Shown here: positions 7,946-16,084 of the stretch, piece by piece
How positions within the stretch are numbered: the stretch's first letter is position 1
Layout: every line of letters begins with the position of its first letter
Assembly: GCA_022360655.1 (NCBI GenBank)
Contig: JAKSCK010000272.1
Span: forward strand, 1 to 32,745
Reading direction: 5' to 3'
Origin: Spirochaetales bacterium
GTDB taxonomy: Bacteria; Spirochaetota; Spirochaetia; DSM-2461
DNA length: 32,745 bases
Program-made: the position numbers and the translations under genes
Notes under the pieces: model-generated
What the model was told of the DNA's origin: nothing
The model's database searches: none
The model's input: only the letters and a program-made list of their open reading frames with translations

Positions 7946-8952
7946 TCCATAAAAGAAACGGCTTGGGATGCATGGGCAAGAAAGTCTTTGGCTGGGCCAC
8001 TTAAAGCCTCTGTGAGGTGACGTTTCCAAGCCTTTGCTCCAGGCTCACCGGCAAACAGATTCATCAAGGGTTGCACCAAGAGCCCTCGGGAGGCCCCTTC
8101 ACTCAAACGCCGCTCATAATAAGGCCAAACGGCCTCCAATACCTGCCGGCGCGTTAGAGAAGGAGTGGATTCCCCAAACCATTTTTGATCGGCATTTTTC
8201 AGGAGCCAAGGTTGATCAAGAGCGACACGTCCCAACATCACCCCATCCACATGATGGAGGGCATCGTCAATCTGTTCCACACTCTTATAACCACCATTGA
8301 TTTCAATAAAGAAGTCTGGACGTTCTTCCTTTAATCGGTACACAAAATCAGGTTGAAGAGGGGGAATATCTCGATTTTCCCGTGGGCTTAAACCCTCTAG
8401 AATGGCAATGCGAGAATGCACCGTAAATTTCCGACATCCCGCTTGAGAGACTTGATCAACAAAATCCAAAAGATCTTCGTAGCGTTCCAGACTGATGTCC
8501 CGTTTCTGAGAACGAATACCAATTCGATTTTTGACGGTAATGGGAAGGCTCGTTGCCGATGCCATAGCCTCAACTAAATGGGCCACATGCTGGGGGCGTG
8601 CCATCAGACAGGCCCCAAAGTCATGCTGTTGCACCTTATCACTAGGGCAACCGCAGTTCAAATTGATTTCATCATAACCAAAATCTTCTGCGATTTTCGC
8701 TGCATCCACCAGCTTATCAGCCTCATCCCAGCCCAATTGGAGCACCAAAGGTTTTTCCTCTGGATCAAAACCCAGAACACGGTCTCGATTTCCCCTTAGG
8801 GCAGCAGGAGCAGTGATCATTTCGGTGTATAAAAGAGTCTTTCGGCTGATGCGCCGCATCACCCAACGCCAATCCCGGTCACTTTTATCCACCATGGGAG
8901 CAAGAGAAAGCTTTTGCTGGCCAAATGGCCGTTCTTCTAAAGCCTGAGACAT
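7924..8952 (-). CDS. dusA: tRNA-dihydrouridine synthase A
   Basis: An FMN- and NADPH-dependent enzyme that reduces uridine to dihydrouridine in the tRNA D-loop. The 342-residue protein starts its TIM barrel with LSLAPMVDKSDRDWRWVMR (15-33) and contains TEMITAPA, the INLNCGCPSDKVQ motif (96-108) and the catalytic Cys115 in FGACLM. Later come VKNRIGI, VHSR and EINGGYKS, with the C-terminal helical tRNA-binding domain after about residue 245. The DusA subtype is supported by the QQHDFGACLM region and overall length. No strong SD precedes the ATG. It lies 109 bases downstream of the GH13 gene, with no clear functional link. Confidence 0.92.
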   Translation of the reverse strand: MSQALEERPFGQQKLSLAPMVDKSDRDWRWVMRRISRKTLLYTEMITAPAALRGNRDRVLGFDPEEKPLVLQLGWDEADKLVDAAKIAEDFGYDEINLNCGCPSDKVQQHDFGACLMARPQHVAHLVEAMASATSLPITVKNRIGIRSQKRDISLERYEDLLDFVDQVSQAGCRKFTVHSRIAILEGLSPRENRDIPPLQPDFVYRLKEERPDFFIEINGGYKSVEQIDDALHHVDGVMLGRVALDQPWLLKNADQKWFGESTPSLTRRQVLEAVWPYYERRLSEGASRGLLVQPLMNLFAGEPGAKAWKRHLTEALSGPAKDFLAHASQAVSFMDPKLLDS

Positions 8953-9061
8953 CCGCCCATCATGGCAAGATCAAAGGAAAATTCCTAGTAGAAGGTCGGA
9001 GAGAAGGAACGCCCTCTTCTCACAAACAGTACTGAAGATTACCGAATATAAAAATCAAAAA

Positions 9062-10693
9062 TTAGGGGTCTCTTCCAAGGAGAAGGGCCTCATAGGAATC
9101 TAAAAATCCCTGGCGTTGGGTCAATGATATGCTGGTTCTCTCAGGCAATGACGAATAAAGAATGATCCATGTTTCTGAATTCTCAAGTTCCTGCAAAGCA
9201 GTACACATCTTTCGTTGTTTGGAGAAATTTAAGAACACCAGAGTTTGCTCTCCTTGATATGTTCGCTTATACGCCAGTACATCATGGGACGATGTGAGTA
9301 ATGTCCAATCTCCCCGATTTAAAGAGGAACGCTGTCGACGCAACTGAATCAGAAGCTTGGTATGAGAAAGAATGGAATTCTCTTGATGTTCTTGAATCGC
9401 AACCGATTGATGACGATGTGCAGGATGAAGAGGAAGCCAGGGTTGGGTGGAGGAGAATCCGGCATGAGGTGAGGAATCCCAGGGCATGGGGGTTCGAGAA
9501 CGGTCCCGTCCAGGATAGAGCGGCCAGTATTTGAGGCCCACAGGATCATGCATTTGATTCCGGGGAACTTTGCCATCCACCATTCCCAGCTCATCACCAT
9601 AGTACAAAAAGGGAGTCCCTCTCTGGGAGAGCAAGAGGGTGAGCAGAAGTTTGGTTTTATGCTCATTCCCTCCGGCCAATCGCGTGGGCATGCGGGATTG
9701 GTCATGGTTGGAAAACACATGCACCGGCCATCCGTGAGGAGGTATGGATGCATATTGACCTTTCAAAATTTTAGCAAAAGCTGAAGCCTTAAAAGGAGCA
9801 AAGTTGGCGGAAAAATCAAACACCATGTGCAGCTCATCCGAACCATCTCCGAGATAAGCAGCACTGGCCTTTTGATCAATCCTACCCTCATTGGGAAACA
9901 CCTCCCCCACACTCATACGCTGTGGGTAAGCATCCAGTACTTTGCGCATTTCTTTGAGAAAAGTATGGGATTCCGGTTGGCAACGATCAAACCGATGGTC
10001 CTGCTGATCATGGCGTCTTGGTACTCCAAGATGCCAGCGGTAAGGGTTATTTCGGAACTGTTCATCCTTAACAATGTAGTTGATCACATCAAAACGAAAC
10101 CCATCCACCCCCAGTTCCATCCAATGATTTAAGACACCAAAAAGAGCATCTCGTACTTCTGGATTTCTCCAATTCACATCCGGTTGTTCCGGCAGAAACA
10201 GGTGCAGGTAGTACTCTTGAGTTTTCTCATCCCAAGTCCAGGCAGGTCCTCCAAAGGCTCCTCGCCAGTTGTTTGGGAGTTTTCCCTTCTTACCGGGATG
10301 CCAAATATACCAATCTCTCTTGGGATTCTTGTGAGAGGAACGGGACTCTTGAAACCAAGGATGTTGGTCCGAGGTGTGATTGAACACCATGTCCATGATG
10401 ATGCGAAGATTCCGTTGATGAGCCTCCTCAACAAACTGCTTGAACAAATCAATGTCCCCAAATACGGGATCAATATCATGATAGTTGCTGATATCATAGC
10501 CAAAATCCTTCATGGGTGAGGGATGAATGGGGGAAAGCCATAAACCATCCACTCCTAACTCTTGAAGATAGTCCAGCTTTTGAACCAGTCCTTGCAAATC
10601 TCCAATGCCATCACCATTACCATCCGCAAAACTTCGGGGATAGATTTGATAGAGAACCCCATGCTTCCACCAGAGCCAATCATCTGTGCCCAT
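9062..10693 (-). CDS. GH13 alpha-glucosidase (oligo-1,6-glucosidase type)
   Basis: A cytoplasmic alpha-glucosidase of 543 residues that should cleave short alpha-glucosides such as isomalto- or malto-oligosaccharides. I use the ATG at 10693, which has GAGGAG upstream; an in-frame ATG at 10738 would run into lnt. Motifs are WWKHGVLYQIYPRSF (8-22), the Ca-binding-like DGNGDGIGDL (24-33), DMVFNHTS (101-108), the nucleophile Asp202 in DGFRFDVIN, the acid/base Glu264 in VGEVF, Asp331 in FSNHDQ, and a C-terminal beta domain. Trehalose synthase and sucrose-type enzymes are alternatives; the Val after the catalytic Asp (FDVIN) is typical of alpha-1,6-acting members. It follows lnt by 26 bases and is probably co-transcribed. 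Confidence 0.9.
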   Translation of the reverse strand: MGTDDWLWWKHGVLYQIYPRSFADGNGDGIGDLQGLVQKLDYLQELGVDGLWLSPIHPSPMKDFGYDISNYHDIDPVFGDIDLFKQFVEEAHQRNLRIIMDMVFNHTSDQHPWFQESRSSHKNPKRDWYIWHPGKKGKLPNNWRGAFGGPAWTWDEKTQEYYLHLFLPEQPDVNWRNPEVRDALFGVLNHWMELGVDGFRFDVINYIVKDEQFRNNPYRWHLGVPRRHDQQDHRFDRCQPESHTFLKEMRKVLDAYPQRMSVGEVFPNEGRIDQKASAAYLGDGSDELHMVFDFSANFAPFKASAFAKILKGQYASIPPHGWPVHVFSNHDQSRMPTRLAGGNEHKTKLLLTLLLSQRGTPFLYYGDELGMVDGKVPRNQMHDPVGLKYWPLYPGRDRSRTPMPWDSSPHAGFSSTQPWLPLHPAHRHQSVAIQEHQENSILSHTKLLIQLRRQRSSLNRGDWTLLTSSHDVLAYKRTYQGEQTLVFLNFSKQRKMCTALQELENSETWIILYSSLPERTSISLTQRQGFLDSYEALLLGRDP

Positions 10694-10719
10694 GCTCTCT
10701 CCTCGTTGCTCATCGTCCT

Positions 10720-13227
10720 TTAAACCATCAAACCACAATCATCTGCCCGCAAGTCCAAGCGGCGTTTTTGCACCAAAAAGATTCCAAGAGTGAGAACGAC
10801 CAGGAAACCACAAAGAATGGGGAACCAGTCCCCCCAACGCCCATAGAGAGTGGTTTCCTGGTGCTGGGGAATGTGGATTTTGGCCCGTAACCATCCTTCC
10901 TCATAGAAGGGAAGAGCCCCTTCTTGAATTCGCCCTTCCTCATCCACGGCAATGGTATATCCCGAACACGTGGCCCGTACCATGGGACGGCGATTCTCCA
11001 CACTCCGGAATATGGCATGCACACCATGCTGAAACCCTTCCAGAGGAGTATTGGCCCAATAATCATTGCTGATGTTCACAAGAACTTGTGCACCATTCTG
11101 AACAAATTTTCGCACATGATTGGGAAAGACATCTTCAAAACAGATGGGGGTGGCAAAAGAAAATCGTGGTGTTTCAAAGACGTGTCGCTGGGTTCCAGGT
11201 GTCCATTGCGTGGTGCTGAAATTATGAAGGAGCTGGGCCACCCAAGGGAATTCTTTGCGGTAGGGAAAATTCTCTGTAAAAGGTACCAAGCGCATCTTGT
11301 AGTAGTATTCTCTTTGCTCATCAGAAATTCGTTGAGGAGCTAAATACATAGCAGAATTATAAATACGTTTTACAGCCTCTTCGTCCCCTGTTGAGAGCGG
11401 AGCATAATCATGATCTTGGGTTCCTGTCACAAGGGGAATTTGTCTTGTAGCCTGCCAATCCAAGAATCTCTGAACCAGACGCCCTCGTTTCCATTGGCGG
11501 CGATTTTCTTGGAGCCAAAATCGAATGTCTGGAACAAAGGCACTTTCAGGCCACACCACCAAGTCTACTGGAGATTCCTCTAAAGCCTGTTGTGTGAGGT
11601 CTGAGAGCCTATCAAAACTCCGATGATAATCATGTTTCCGTGGATCTGTATTTTGCTGAAGAGCCAGGATGTGCACCTCCTGCCCCTCCATTTCATGGGC
11701 ATCTCTCCAGTGCACAATACCAAAACCCAGAAGAGTCACCAGGGCCACTCCAAGCACAGCCCCCGCTAGGGGTCGATATGCCGTCTTCTTCTGTAATCCC
11801 CCGTCCCAAACACCCCAGGCCCCCAAAGCACCAAGGAGATGCGGGTAGAAGGACACAAGCCAAACACCACCAAAGGCGGCCGATTGAATCAATCCAGTCC
11901 ACCCATAGAAGGCCACCCCCAAAATCCCCCAGGGATAACCCAAAAATCCCAAAGATCGAATCCAATCCCAACACACCCAGGTGAGAGGAGAAAGAATAAA
12001 GGGAAGAATCCCAGGAAGACGAAAGAGCTGGGCCATCAAAAAAACAAAGGGCAAAGATTGAACAATGGAAAGTGTCACCGTGAAGGGCAACGAGACATAA
12101 CTAAACGTGCCCTGCCACCAGTTCACCACCAAGGATTGAACGCCAACAAAAAAGAGTAGAACTCCCATTCCCCGTTTCCAATTCACAGAAGCCAAGGCTA
12201 AATACAAAGGAATGGTGGCCACCCAAGCCAGAAGGGGAATCCCCTCCAGTACAGCAAAGTTGGGCAGGGCAAAACCGTAAAGAAAGGCACTGAGCAGGGC
12301 CAATAATGGAGCCCCATCTCTAAGAATCTTTTTCAAAAAATCCTGAGAGAAAACCGTAGAGCCCCATTTGTTCCAGTGGAAGATTCGCATCCTTGCCCAA
12401 AGTCCAAAGCTGACAAGGAGAGGAGGGAGATAGCGAAGAAGTGTGGCTCGCCGCTCCCATCCTGTATGTTCCAATTGGAGATAGCCACTGGTGGCTATGA
12501 ATCGTTGCACATAATCCATGTCTCCATTGAGGGCATAAATCCATGAGAAGAGAGCCAGGAGAAAACCACTGCTCCAAATCCATTCCAAGAGCTGAGGATG
12601 CTCTTGCCCTCCTAAGCCCATGAGAAGGCCTTGGAACAGAAAAAGAAGCAGAAACAGAAGATAAAGCCATCCACTGGTTCCTAAACCAAGCGTAGGCATT
12701 CCTGTGGAATCGGAAAGATTGATGGAAGATCCCTCTTCATTCTGCCAGGCAAAGACATCCTCAAGGGATGAAAATTCATTCTGAACAGAGAAAACTCTTT
12801 GGTTGGTGTCCACATGATACACCGTGATGATGAGGGAAATTTTGCGGGAATACTGGCGAACAGAGGCAATTGCAACAGACTCCACTCCCAGTTCTCTGGC
12901 CAAATCAAACGCGGCCTCTTTTCCTGTAAATTTCCCATCAAAAACCCCAATGGCGTTGTCTCGCTCAAGGTAGAAATTTTCAATCAAGGATTTGGGAAAC
13001 AGTGAATAGGGCCCAAGGGTTGCCAGTTCTCGTTCCAGAACCTGACGCAAATGCCCTACCTCTTCATCCTCCCATCCAGGAGCATAGATGGGGGCAAGTA
13101 CCAAACTGGATTGATGCACAAAACGAATGGGACCATAAAAAATCCCAAGGATTTGAATGGTGGAAAGGAGAACAAAAAAAAGTCCCCAGACTTGAAGAAC
13201 ACGACGATGCATGACGCATTTTATCAT
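10720..13227 (-). CDS. lnt: Apolipoprotein N-acyltransferase with N-terminal periplasmic-type extension
   Basis: Lnt adds the third acyl chain to lipoproteins at the inner membrane. The C-terminal part (about 300-835) is canonical: membrane helices, then a nitrilase domain with Glu561 (VVWPESAF), Lys644 (YKMRLVPF) and Cys696 (TPICFED), and a final helix near 810-825. The protein is 835 residues where Lnt is normally about 500. The extra N-terminus has a membrane anchor (about 10-30), a soluble stretch (about 42-160) resembling TolB_N/FlgO-type folds (ARELGVESVAIASVRQYS, then YHVDTNQRVF), and two or three extra helices (about 185-280). Frame and codon use run through without a break, so this looks like a real fusion. 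The start at 13227 has AAGGGA touching the ATG; ATG 13212 is an alternative. Confidence 0.88.
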   Translation of the reverse strand: MIKCVMHRRVLQVWGLFFVLLSTIQILGIFYGPIRFVHQSSLVLAPIYAPGWEDEEVGHLRQVLERELATLGPYSLFPKSLIENFYLERDNAIGVFDGKFTGKEAAFDLARELGVESVAIASVRQYSRKISLIITVYHVDTNQRVFSVQNEFSSLEDVFAWQNEEGSSINLSDSTGMPTLGLGTSGWLYLLFLLLFLFQGLLMGLGGQEHPQLLEWIWSSGFLLALFSWIYALNGDMDYVQRFIATSGYLQLEHTGWERRATLLRYLPPLLVSFGLWARMRIFHWNKWGSTVFSQDFLKKILRDGAPLLALLSAFLYGFALPNFAVLEGIPLLAWVATIPLYLALASVNWKRGMGVLLFFVGVQSLVVNWWQGTFSYVSLPFTVTLSIVQSLPFVFLMAQLFRLPGILPFILSPLTWVCWDWIRSLGFLGYPWGILGVAFYGWTGLIQSAAFGGVWLVSFYPHLLGALGAWGVWDGGLQKKTAYRPLAGAVLGVALVTLLGFGIVHWRDAHEMEGQEVHILALQQNTDPRKHDYHRSFDRLSDLTQQALEESPVDLVVWPESAFVPDIRFWLQENRRQWKRGRLVQRFLDWQATRQIPLVTGTQDHDYAPLSTGDEEAVKRIYNSAMYLAPQRISDEQREYYYKMRLVPFTENFPYRKEFPWVAQLLHNFSTTQWTPGTQRHVFETPRFSFATPICFEDVFPNHVRKFVQNGAQVLVNISNDYWANTPLEGFQHGVHAIFRSVENRRPMVRATCSGYTIAVDEEGRIQEGALPFYEEGWLRAKIHIPQHQETTLYGRWGDWFPILCGFLVVLTLGIFLVQKRRLDLRADDCGLMV

Positions 13228-13292
13228 TCCCTTCTCATCCCCAAAAAAAAAATCGCAATTATTAATCTATCGCAAAGCAACAGAGCAATAAC

Positions 13293-13304
13293 TACAATGG
13301 ATTC
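13293..13304 (+). promoter_or_regulatory. -10 element placed for a leaderless M28 mRNA
   Basis: TACAAT (13293-13298, 5/6 to consensus) ends six bases before the ATG at 13305, so transcription would begin at the start codon itself. No SD is present. The -35 region (13270-13275, TCGCAA) is weak. Confidence 0.35.
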
Positions 13305-14528
13305 ATGAACAACCGTGCACAGAAAATCATTGCTTCTACAGCCCAATTGATTCACCGCTTTGGGCCCCGCCCACCAGCCAGCTCTGAATCCCGAGAAACC
13401 GCAGATGCCCTTGCGGATGAAATCCGTCATGATGCCGACTCCACCCGAGTCGAAGATTTCCATGCCCATCCCGGTGCTTTTTTGGGCTGGATACGGGTAC
13501 TCGTGCTCTTCTATGTCGCCGGTGTCGCGCTCTTCTGGATGGGATACAGCACCATCACAGCCTTTCTGATGGTCTTCTCTCTGTTTGTTCTTGTAGGCGA
13601 GTTTTTTCTCTACTGGGAAGTTCTCGATCCCTTCTATCCCCGACGAAAGGGACGCAATCTTGAAGCATCGCTCAATCCAGAAGGTGAGGTCAGGGGAGAA
13701 CTCATCTTGAGTGGACATCATGACAGCGCCCCCATCTTTACCCTCCTGGACCGCTATCCCCGCCTTTATCCCTTCTTGGTGAATTCGGGGATTGCTTCCA
13801 TTGGCATCATGAGCCTTCTTTCAGGACTCCATTCCTATGGACTTAATCGATGGGATTTCATGGAAATCCTGACCCCCTATTTTTCTGTTCTGTTTACAAT
13901 TCAACTGCTCTTTGTTCTTCCGCTCTGGTTCTTTGCTTCCCGGAAACATACACCTGGAGCTGGCGATAATCTGGCCTCTTCCCTTGTGGCGCTCGACATC
14001 ATCAAGTCGGTGGCCAGGCGGCGTGATGAGGGAAACGGGTTAAAGCACCTCAAAGTGACGGCCGTGAGCTGGGATGCGGAGGAAGCTGGACTTCGAGGAT
14101 CACGAGCCTGGTGCAAGGGACGAAAACCGTCCACTCATCCAGTATGGAATTTGAATTTTGAGTGCCTCTATGATGCCAATGCCCTCACCTTGCTCACAAC
14201 GGATGTGAATGGCAGTGTGACTCTTTCAAAAGATTTGGCGAAACGCTGTCACTATTTACTGGAACAGAAGTTAGGACGACCCGCGAAGGTGCATCCCATT
14301 GCTTTTCTTTCTGGAGGAACCGACGCGGGTGAAACCGCTCGTTGCGGCATGCATTCCACCACTCTCGTGGCCATGGGTTGGGATCATTCCACCCATTCAA
14401 CGGCCTATCACACCCCTAAGGATATACCAGAAGCTGTGGATGCCAAAGCTGTGGAGGCCTCTTTGGAGCTCACCGAACTCCTGATTGAGGAATTGGATGA
14501 GGAATTGATGCAACTTCAAGCCACCTGA
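13305..14528 (+). CDS. M28 family metallopeptidase with internal membrane helices
   Basis: A 407-residue zinc-dependent aminopeptidase-type protein. The M28 ligands are visible in order: His138 and Asp140 (SGHHDSAP), Asp221 (PGAGDNLAS), Glu259/Glu260 (WDAEEAGLRGSRAW), Asp290 (ECLYDAN) and His369 (AYHTPKD). Hydrophobic helices occur at about 61-80 and 83-104, and again at about 158-178 and 190-210, between the first and second metal ligands. The catalytic domain would therefore be interrupted by a membrane hairpin. No signal peptide is apparent. The substrate is unknown; peptide or amino-acid-conjugate hydrolysis is inferred. The gene is divergent from lnt, and its mRNA may be leaderless. Confidence 0.85.
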   Translation: MNNRAQKIIASTAQLIHRFGPRPPASSESRETADALADEIRHDADSTRVEDFHAHPGAFLGWIRVLVLFYVAGVALFWMGYSTITAFLMVFSLFVLVGEFFLYWEVLDPFYPRRKGRNLEASLNPEGEVRGELILSGHHDSAPIFTLLDRYPRLYPFLVNSGIASIGIMSLLSGLHSYGLNRWDFMEILTPYFSVLFTIQLLFVLPLWFFASRKHTPGAGDNLASSLVALDIIKSVARRRDEGNGLKHLKVTAVSWDAEEAGLRGSRAWCKGRKPSTHPVWNLNFECLYDANALTLLTTDVNGSVTLSKDLAKRCHYLLEQKLGRPAKVHPIAFLSGGTDAGETARCGMHSTTLVAMGWDHSTHSTAYHTPKDIPEAVDAKAVEASLELTELLIEELDEELMQLQAT

Positions 14529-14537
14529 TGATTATCG

Positions 14538-14573
14538 AACCTCTTGGGAAAAGGGTTCCCAAGAGGTTTTTTT
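14538..14573 (+). terminator. Rho-independent terminator after the M28 gene
   Basis: AACCTCTTGGGAA (14538-14550) pairs perfectly with TTCCCAAGAGGTT (14556-14568) around the loop AAGGG, and a run of seven T follows (14567-14573). It lies 10 bases after the M28 stop and also separates it from the convergent CoA-transferase operon. Confidence 0.92.
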
Positions 14574-14582
14574 GATATCTGA

Positions 14583-15236
14583 TTAAAACGAACGAACAGC
14601 CACTTCCGATGGAACCTCGAGAGTGGCCTCTGTTTTTTGAAGAATCTCTTCCACACTCACTTCTGGAGCGCGTTCCACAAGAACAAGTTTCCCTCCCTGC
14701 CGCTCAATCACAGCGAGTTCGGTCACAATCAAATCGGCTTCTCCACGAGCTGTTAGAGGCAAACGACAACGCTGGAGGATCTTGGGGTTCCCTCGCCGAT
14801 CACAATGGGTGGTGGCCACCACAACCCGCTGTGCCCCAGCACAAAGATCCATGGCTCCTCCCATTCCCGGAACGATTTTTCCAGGAATGATGTAATTCGC
14901 AATGTTTCCCTCTTCATCCACTTCAAGGGTTCCAAGCACAGTCACATCAAGACGTCCGCCCCGAATGATGGCAAAACTGGTGGCAGAATCAAAGAAGCAA
15001 CCACCATCCAAAATGGTGGCCGATTGAGCACCAGCATTGATGAGATCTTCATCGATTTCCCCCTCTTGCGGAGAGGGTCCCAAGCCCACAAATCCATTCT
15101 CCGATTGAAGCAGAATTTCCACACCTTCCGGCAAATAATCAGCCACCATGGTGGGCAAACCAATACCCAGATTCACCAACTGGCCATCGTGGAGTTCCAT
15201 GGCAATGCGTCGGGCAATGGCAGCTTTAGCATCCAT
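14583..15236 (-). CDS. 3-oxoacid CoA-transferase subunit B
   Basis: The beta subunit of a two-subunit CoA transferase (ScoB/AtoA family), which moves CoA between acyl-CoA and a free acid, typically succinyl-CoA or acetyl-CoA with acetoacetate. The 217-residue protein has LVNLGIGLPTMVADYLP (20-36), the catalytic Glu46 in SENGFVGLGP, and GGAMDLCAGA. The ATG at 15236 is chosen for its AAGGAG SD about 7 bases upstream; an in-frame ATG at 15278 lies well inside subunit A. It overlaps the end of subunit A by 11 bases, the usual A-then-B order. A terminator for the opposite strand follows. The true acid substrate (acetoacetate, butyrate, 3-oxoadipate) cannot be decided. Confidence 0.92.
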   Translation of the reverse strand: MDAKAAIARRIAMELHDGQLVNLGIGLPTMVADYLPEGVEILLQSENGFVGLGPSPQEGEIDEDLINAGAQSATILDGGCFFDSATSFAIIRGGRLDVTVLGTLEVDEEGNIANYIIPGKIVPGMGGAMDLCAGAQRVVVATTHCDRRGNPKILQRCRLPLTARGEADLIVTELAVIERQGGKLVLVERAPEVSVEEILQKTEATLEVPSEVAVRSF

Positions 15237-15891
15237 GAGCCATCTCCTTTCGGTGCACCACAGCATCCACAAAAACACCTGGAAGCATCACCTGATCAGG
15301 ATCAAGTGGATGCTCTTCCACGATGTCGGCTTCCACCACAACATACTGACAGGCCATGGCCATCAAGGGATTAAAGTTGCGAGCACTTTTCCGAAAAATA
15401 CAGTTTCCAGAAGCATCTGCTCGATGGGCACGAATCAGAGCGACATCCCCAGGAAGTGGATTCTCAAAGACATAAGATTTTCCATTAATGGTTCGACATT
15501 CCTTGCCTTCCGCCCATTCAGTACCGGCACCAGTTGGAGTGAAAAATCCTCCCAGCCCCGCTCCTGCACAGCGGATGCGTTCTGCAAGAGTGCCTTGGGG
15601 AACAAGGTGCACATTCATGGTTTCGGCTGCCATGCGCTCCCCTATTCGAGGATTCAGGCCCACATGGCTTCCAATGAAGGTATCCACCATGTTGGCATCC
15701 ACCAACATGCCCGCCCCCTTGCCAGGAGTCCCTGCATCGCTGCAAACCACCGTCAAATGACGGGGTCCTCGTGTGGTGAGGGCCTCAATCAACCCCAAAG
15801 GAGTCCCCACCGTCATGAAACCGGCCACCATCACCCGCATCCCATCACATATTGGCGCGAGGGCATCATCCATTCCACGCACTTTGTTCAT
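15226..15891 (-). CDS. 3-oxoacid CoA-transferase subunit A
   Basis: The alpha subunit of the same CoA transferase (ScoA/AtoD family), 221 residues. Visible family features are VMVAGFMTVGTPLGLIEAL near the N-terminus, VCSDAGTPGKG, the IGSHVGLNP motif, GLGGFFTPTGAGTEWAEGKE, and ADVALIRAHRAD-like LPGDVALIRAHRADASGN. The start at 15891 is placed where similarity begins; longer in-frame reading into the intergenic region has no family sequence. There is no SD, but a -10 element ends six bases before the ATG, which suggests a leaderless message. The pair gives the cell reversible acyl-CoA exchange in ketone-body or short-chain fatty-acid metabolism; no other pathway genes are adjacent. Confidence 0.9.
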   Translation of the reverse strand: MNKVRGMDDALAPICDGMRVMVAGFMTVGTPLGLIEALTTRGPRHLTVVCSDAGTPGKGAGMLVDANMVDTFIGSHVGLNPRIGERMAAETMNVHLVPQGTLAERIRCAGAGLGGFFTPTGAGTEWAEGKECRTINGKSYVFENPLPGDVALIRAHRADASGNCIFRKSARNFNPLMAMACQYVVVEADIVEEHPLDPDQVMLPGVFVDAVVHRKEMAHGC

Positions 15892-15897
15892 GGAATG

Positions 15898-15925
15898 ATG
15901 ATAGCATGACTCAGATACCCGTCCA
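15898..15925 (-). promoter_or_regulatory. Promoter of the CoA-transferase operon, probably leaderless
   Basis: On the minus strand, -35 TGGACG (15925-15920, 4/6), a 16-base spacer and -10 TATCAT (15903-15898, 5/6) with TGC before it form an extended -10 promoter. The predicted start site coincides with the ATG at 15891. The 11-mer CATGCTATCAT is identical to that in the GH1 promoter. The rest of the gap (15926-16084) holds no gene. Confidence 0.45.
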
Positions 15926-16084
15926 GAAAAAGGAATGGGAATCACATCATAAAACCTCCTCTTTTCAATCTTTAAATTGAATACAGAGTTCAGAACGCTT
16001 CCCCTCATCTGAATCAACCCCAAATGAAGATGCACCTCATCTATGGTAGAATAGAATCGATTTTGTACATTGAAAGGATTAATC

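Noticed and set aside
9001..9021. GAGAAG/CTTCTC inverted repeat between the GH13 and dusA genes
   Set aside because: Six-base stem with a nine-base loop and no U-run on either strand; too weak to call a terminator.
10739..13227. Possibility that the long Lnt gene is two genes joined by an assembly error
   Set aside because: The frame is continuous with no in-frame SD/start pair near residue 290, and membrane helices link the two parts smoothly. Kept as one gene, with the fusion reported as a finding.
15148..15909. Long plus-strand open frame (253 codons) over the CoA-transferase genes
   Set aside because: It lies antisense to two well-supported genes, has His/Ser/Pro-rich low-complexity composition and no recognisable motif or SD.
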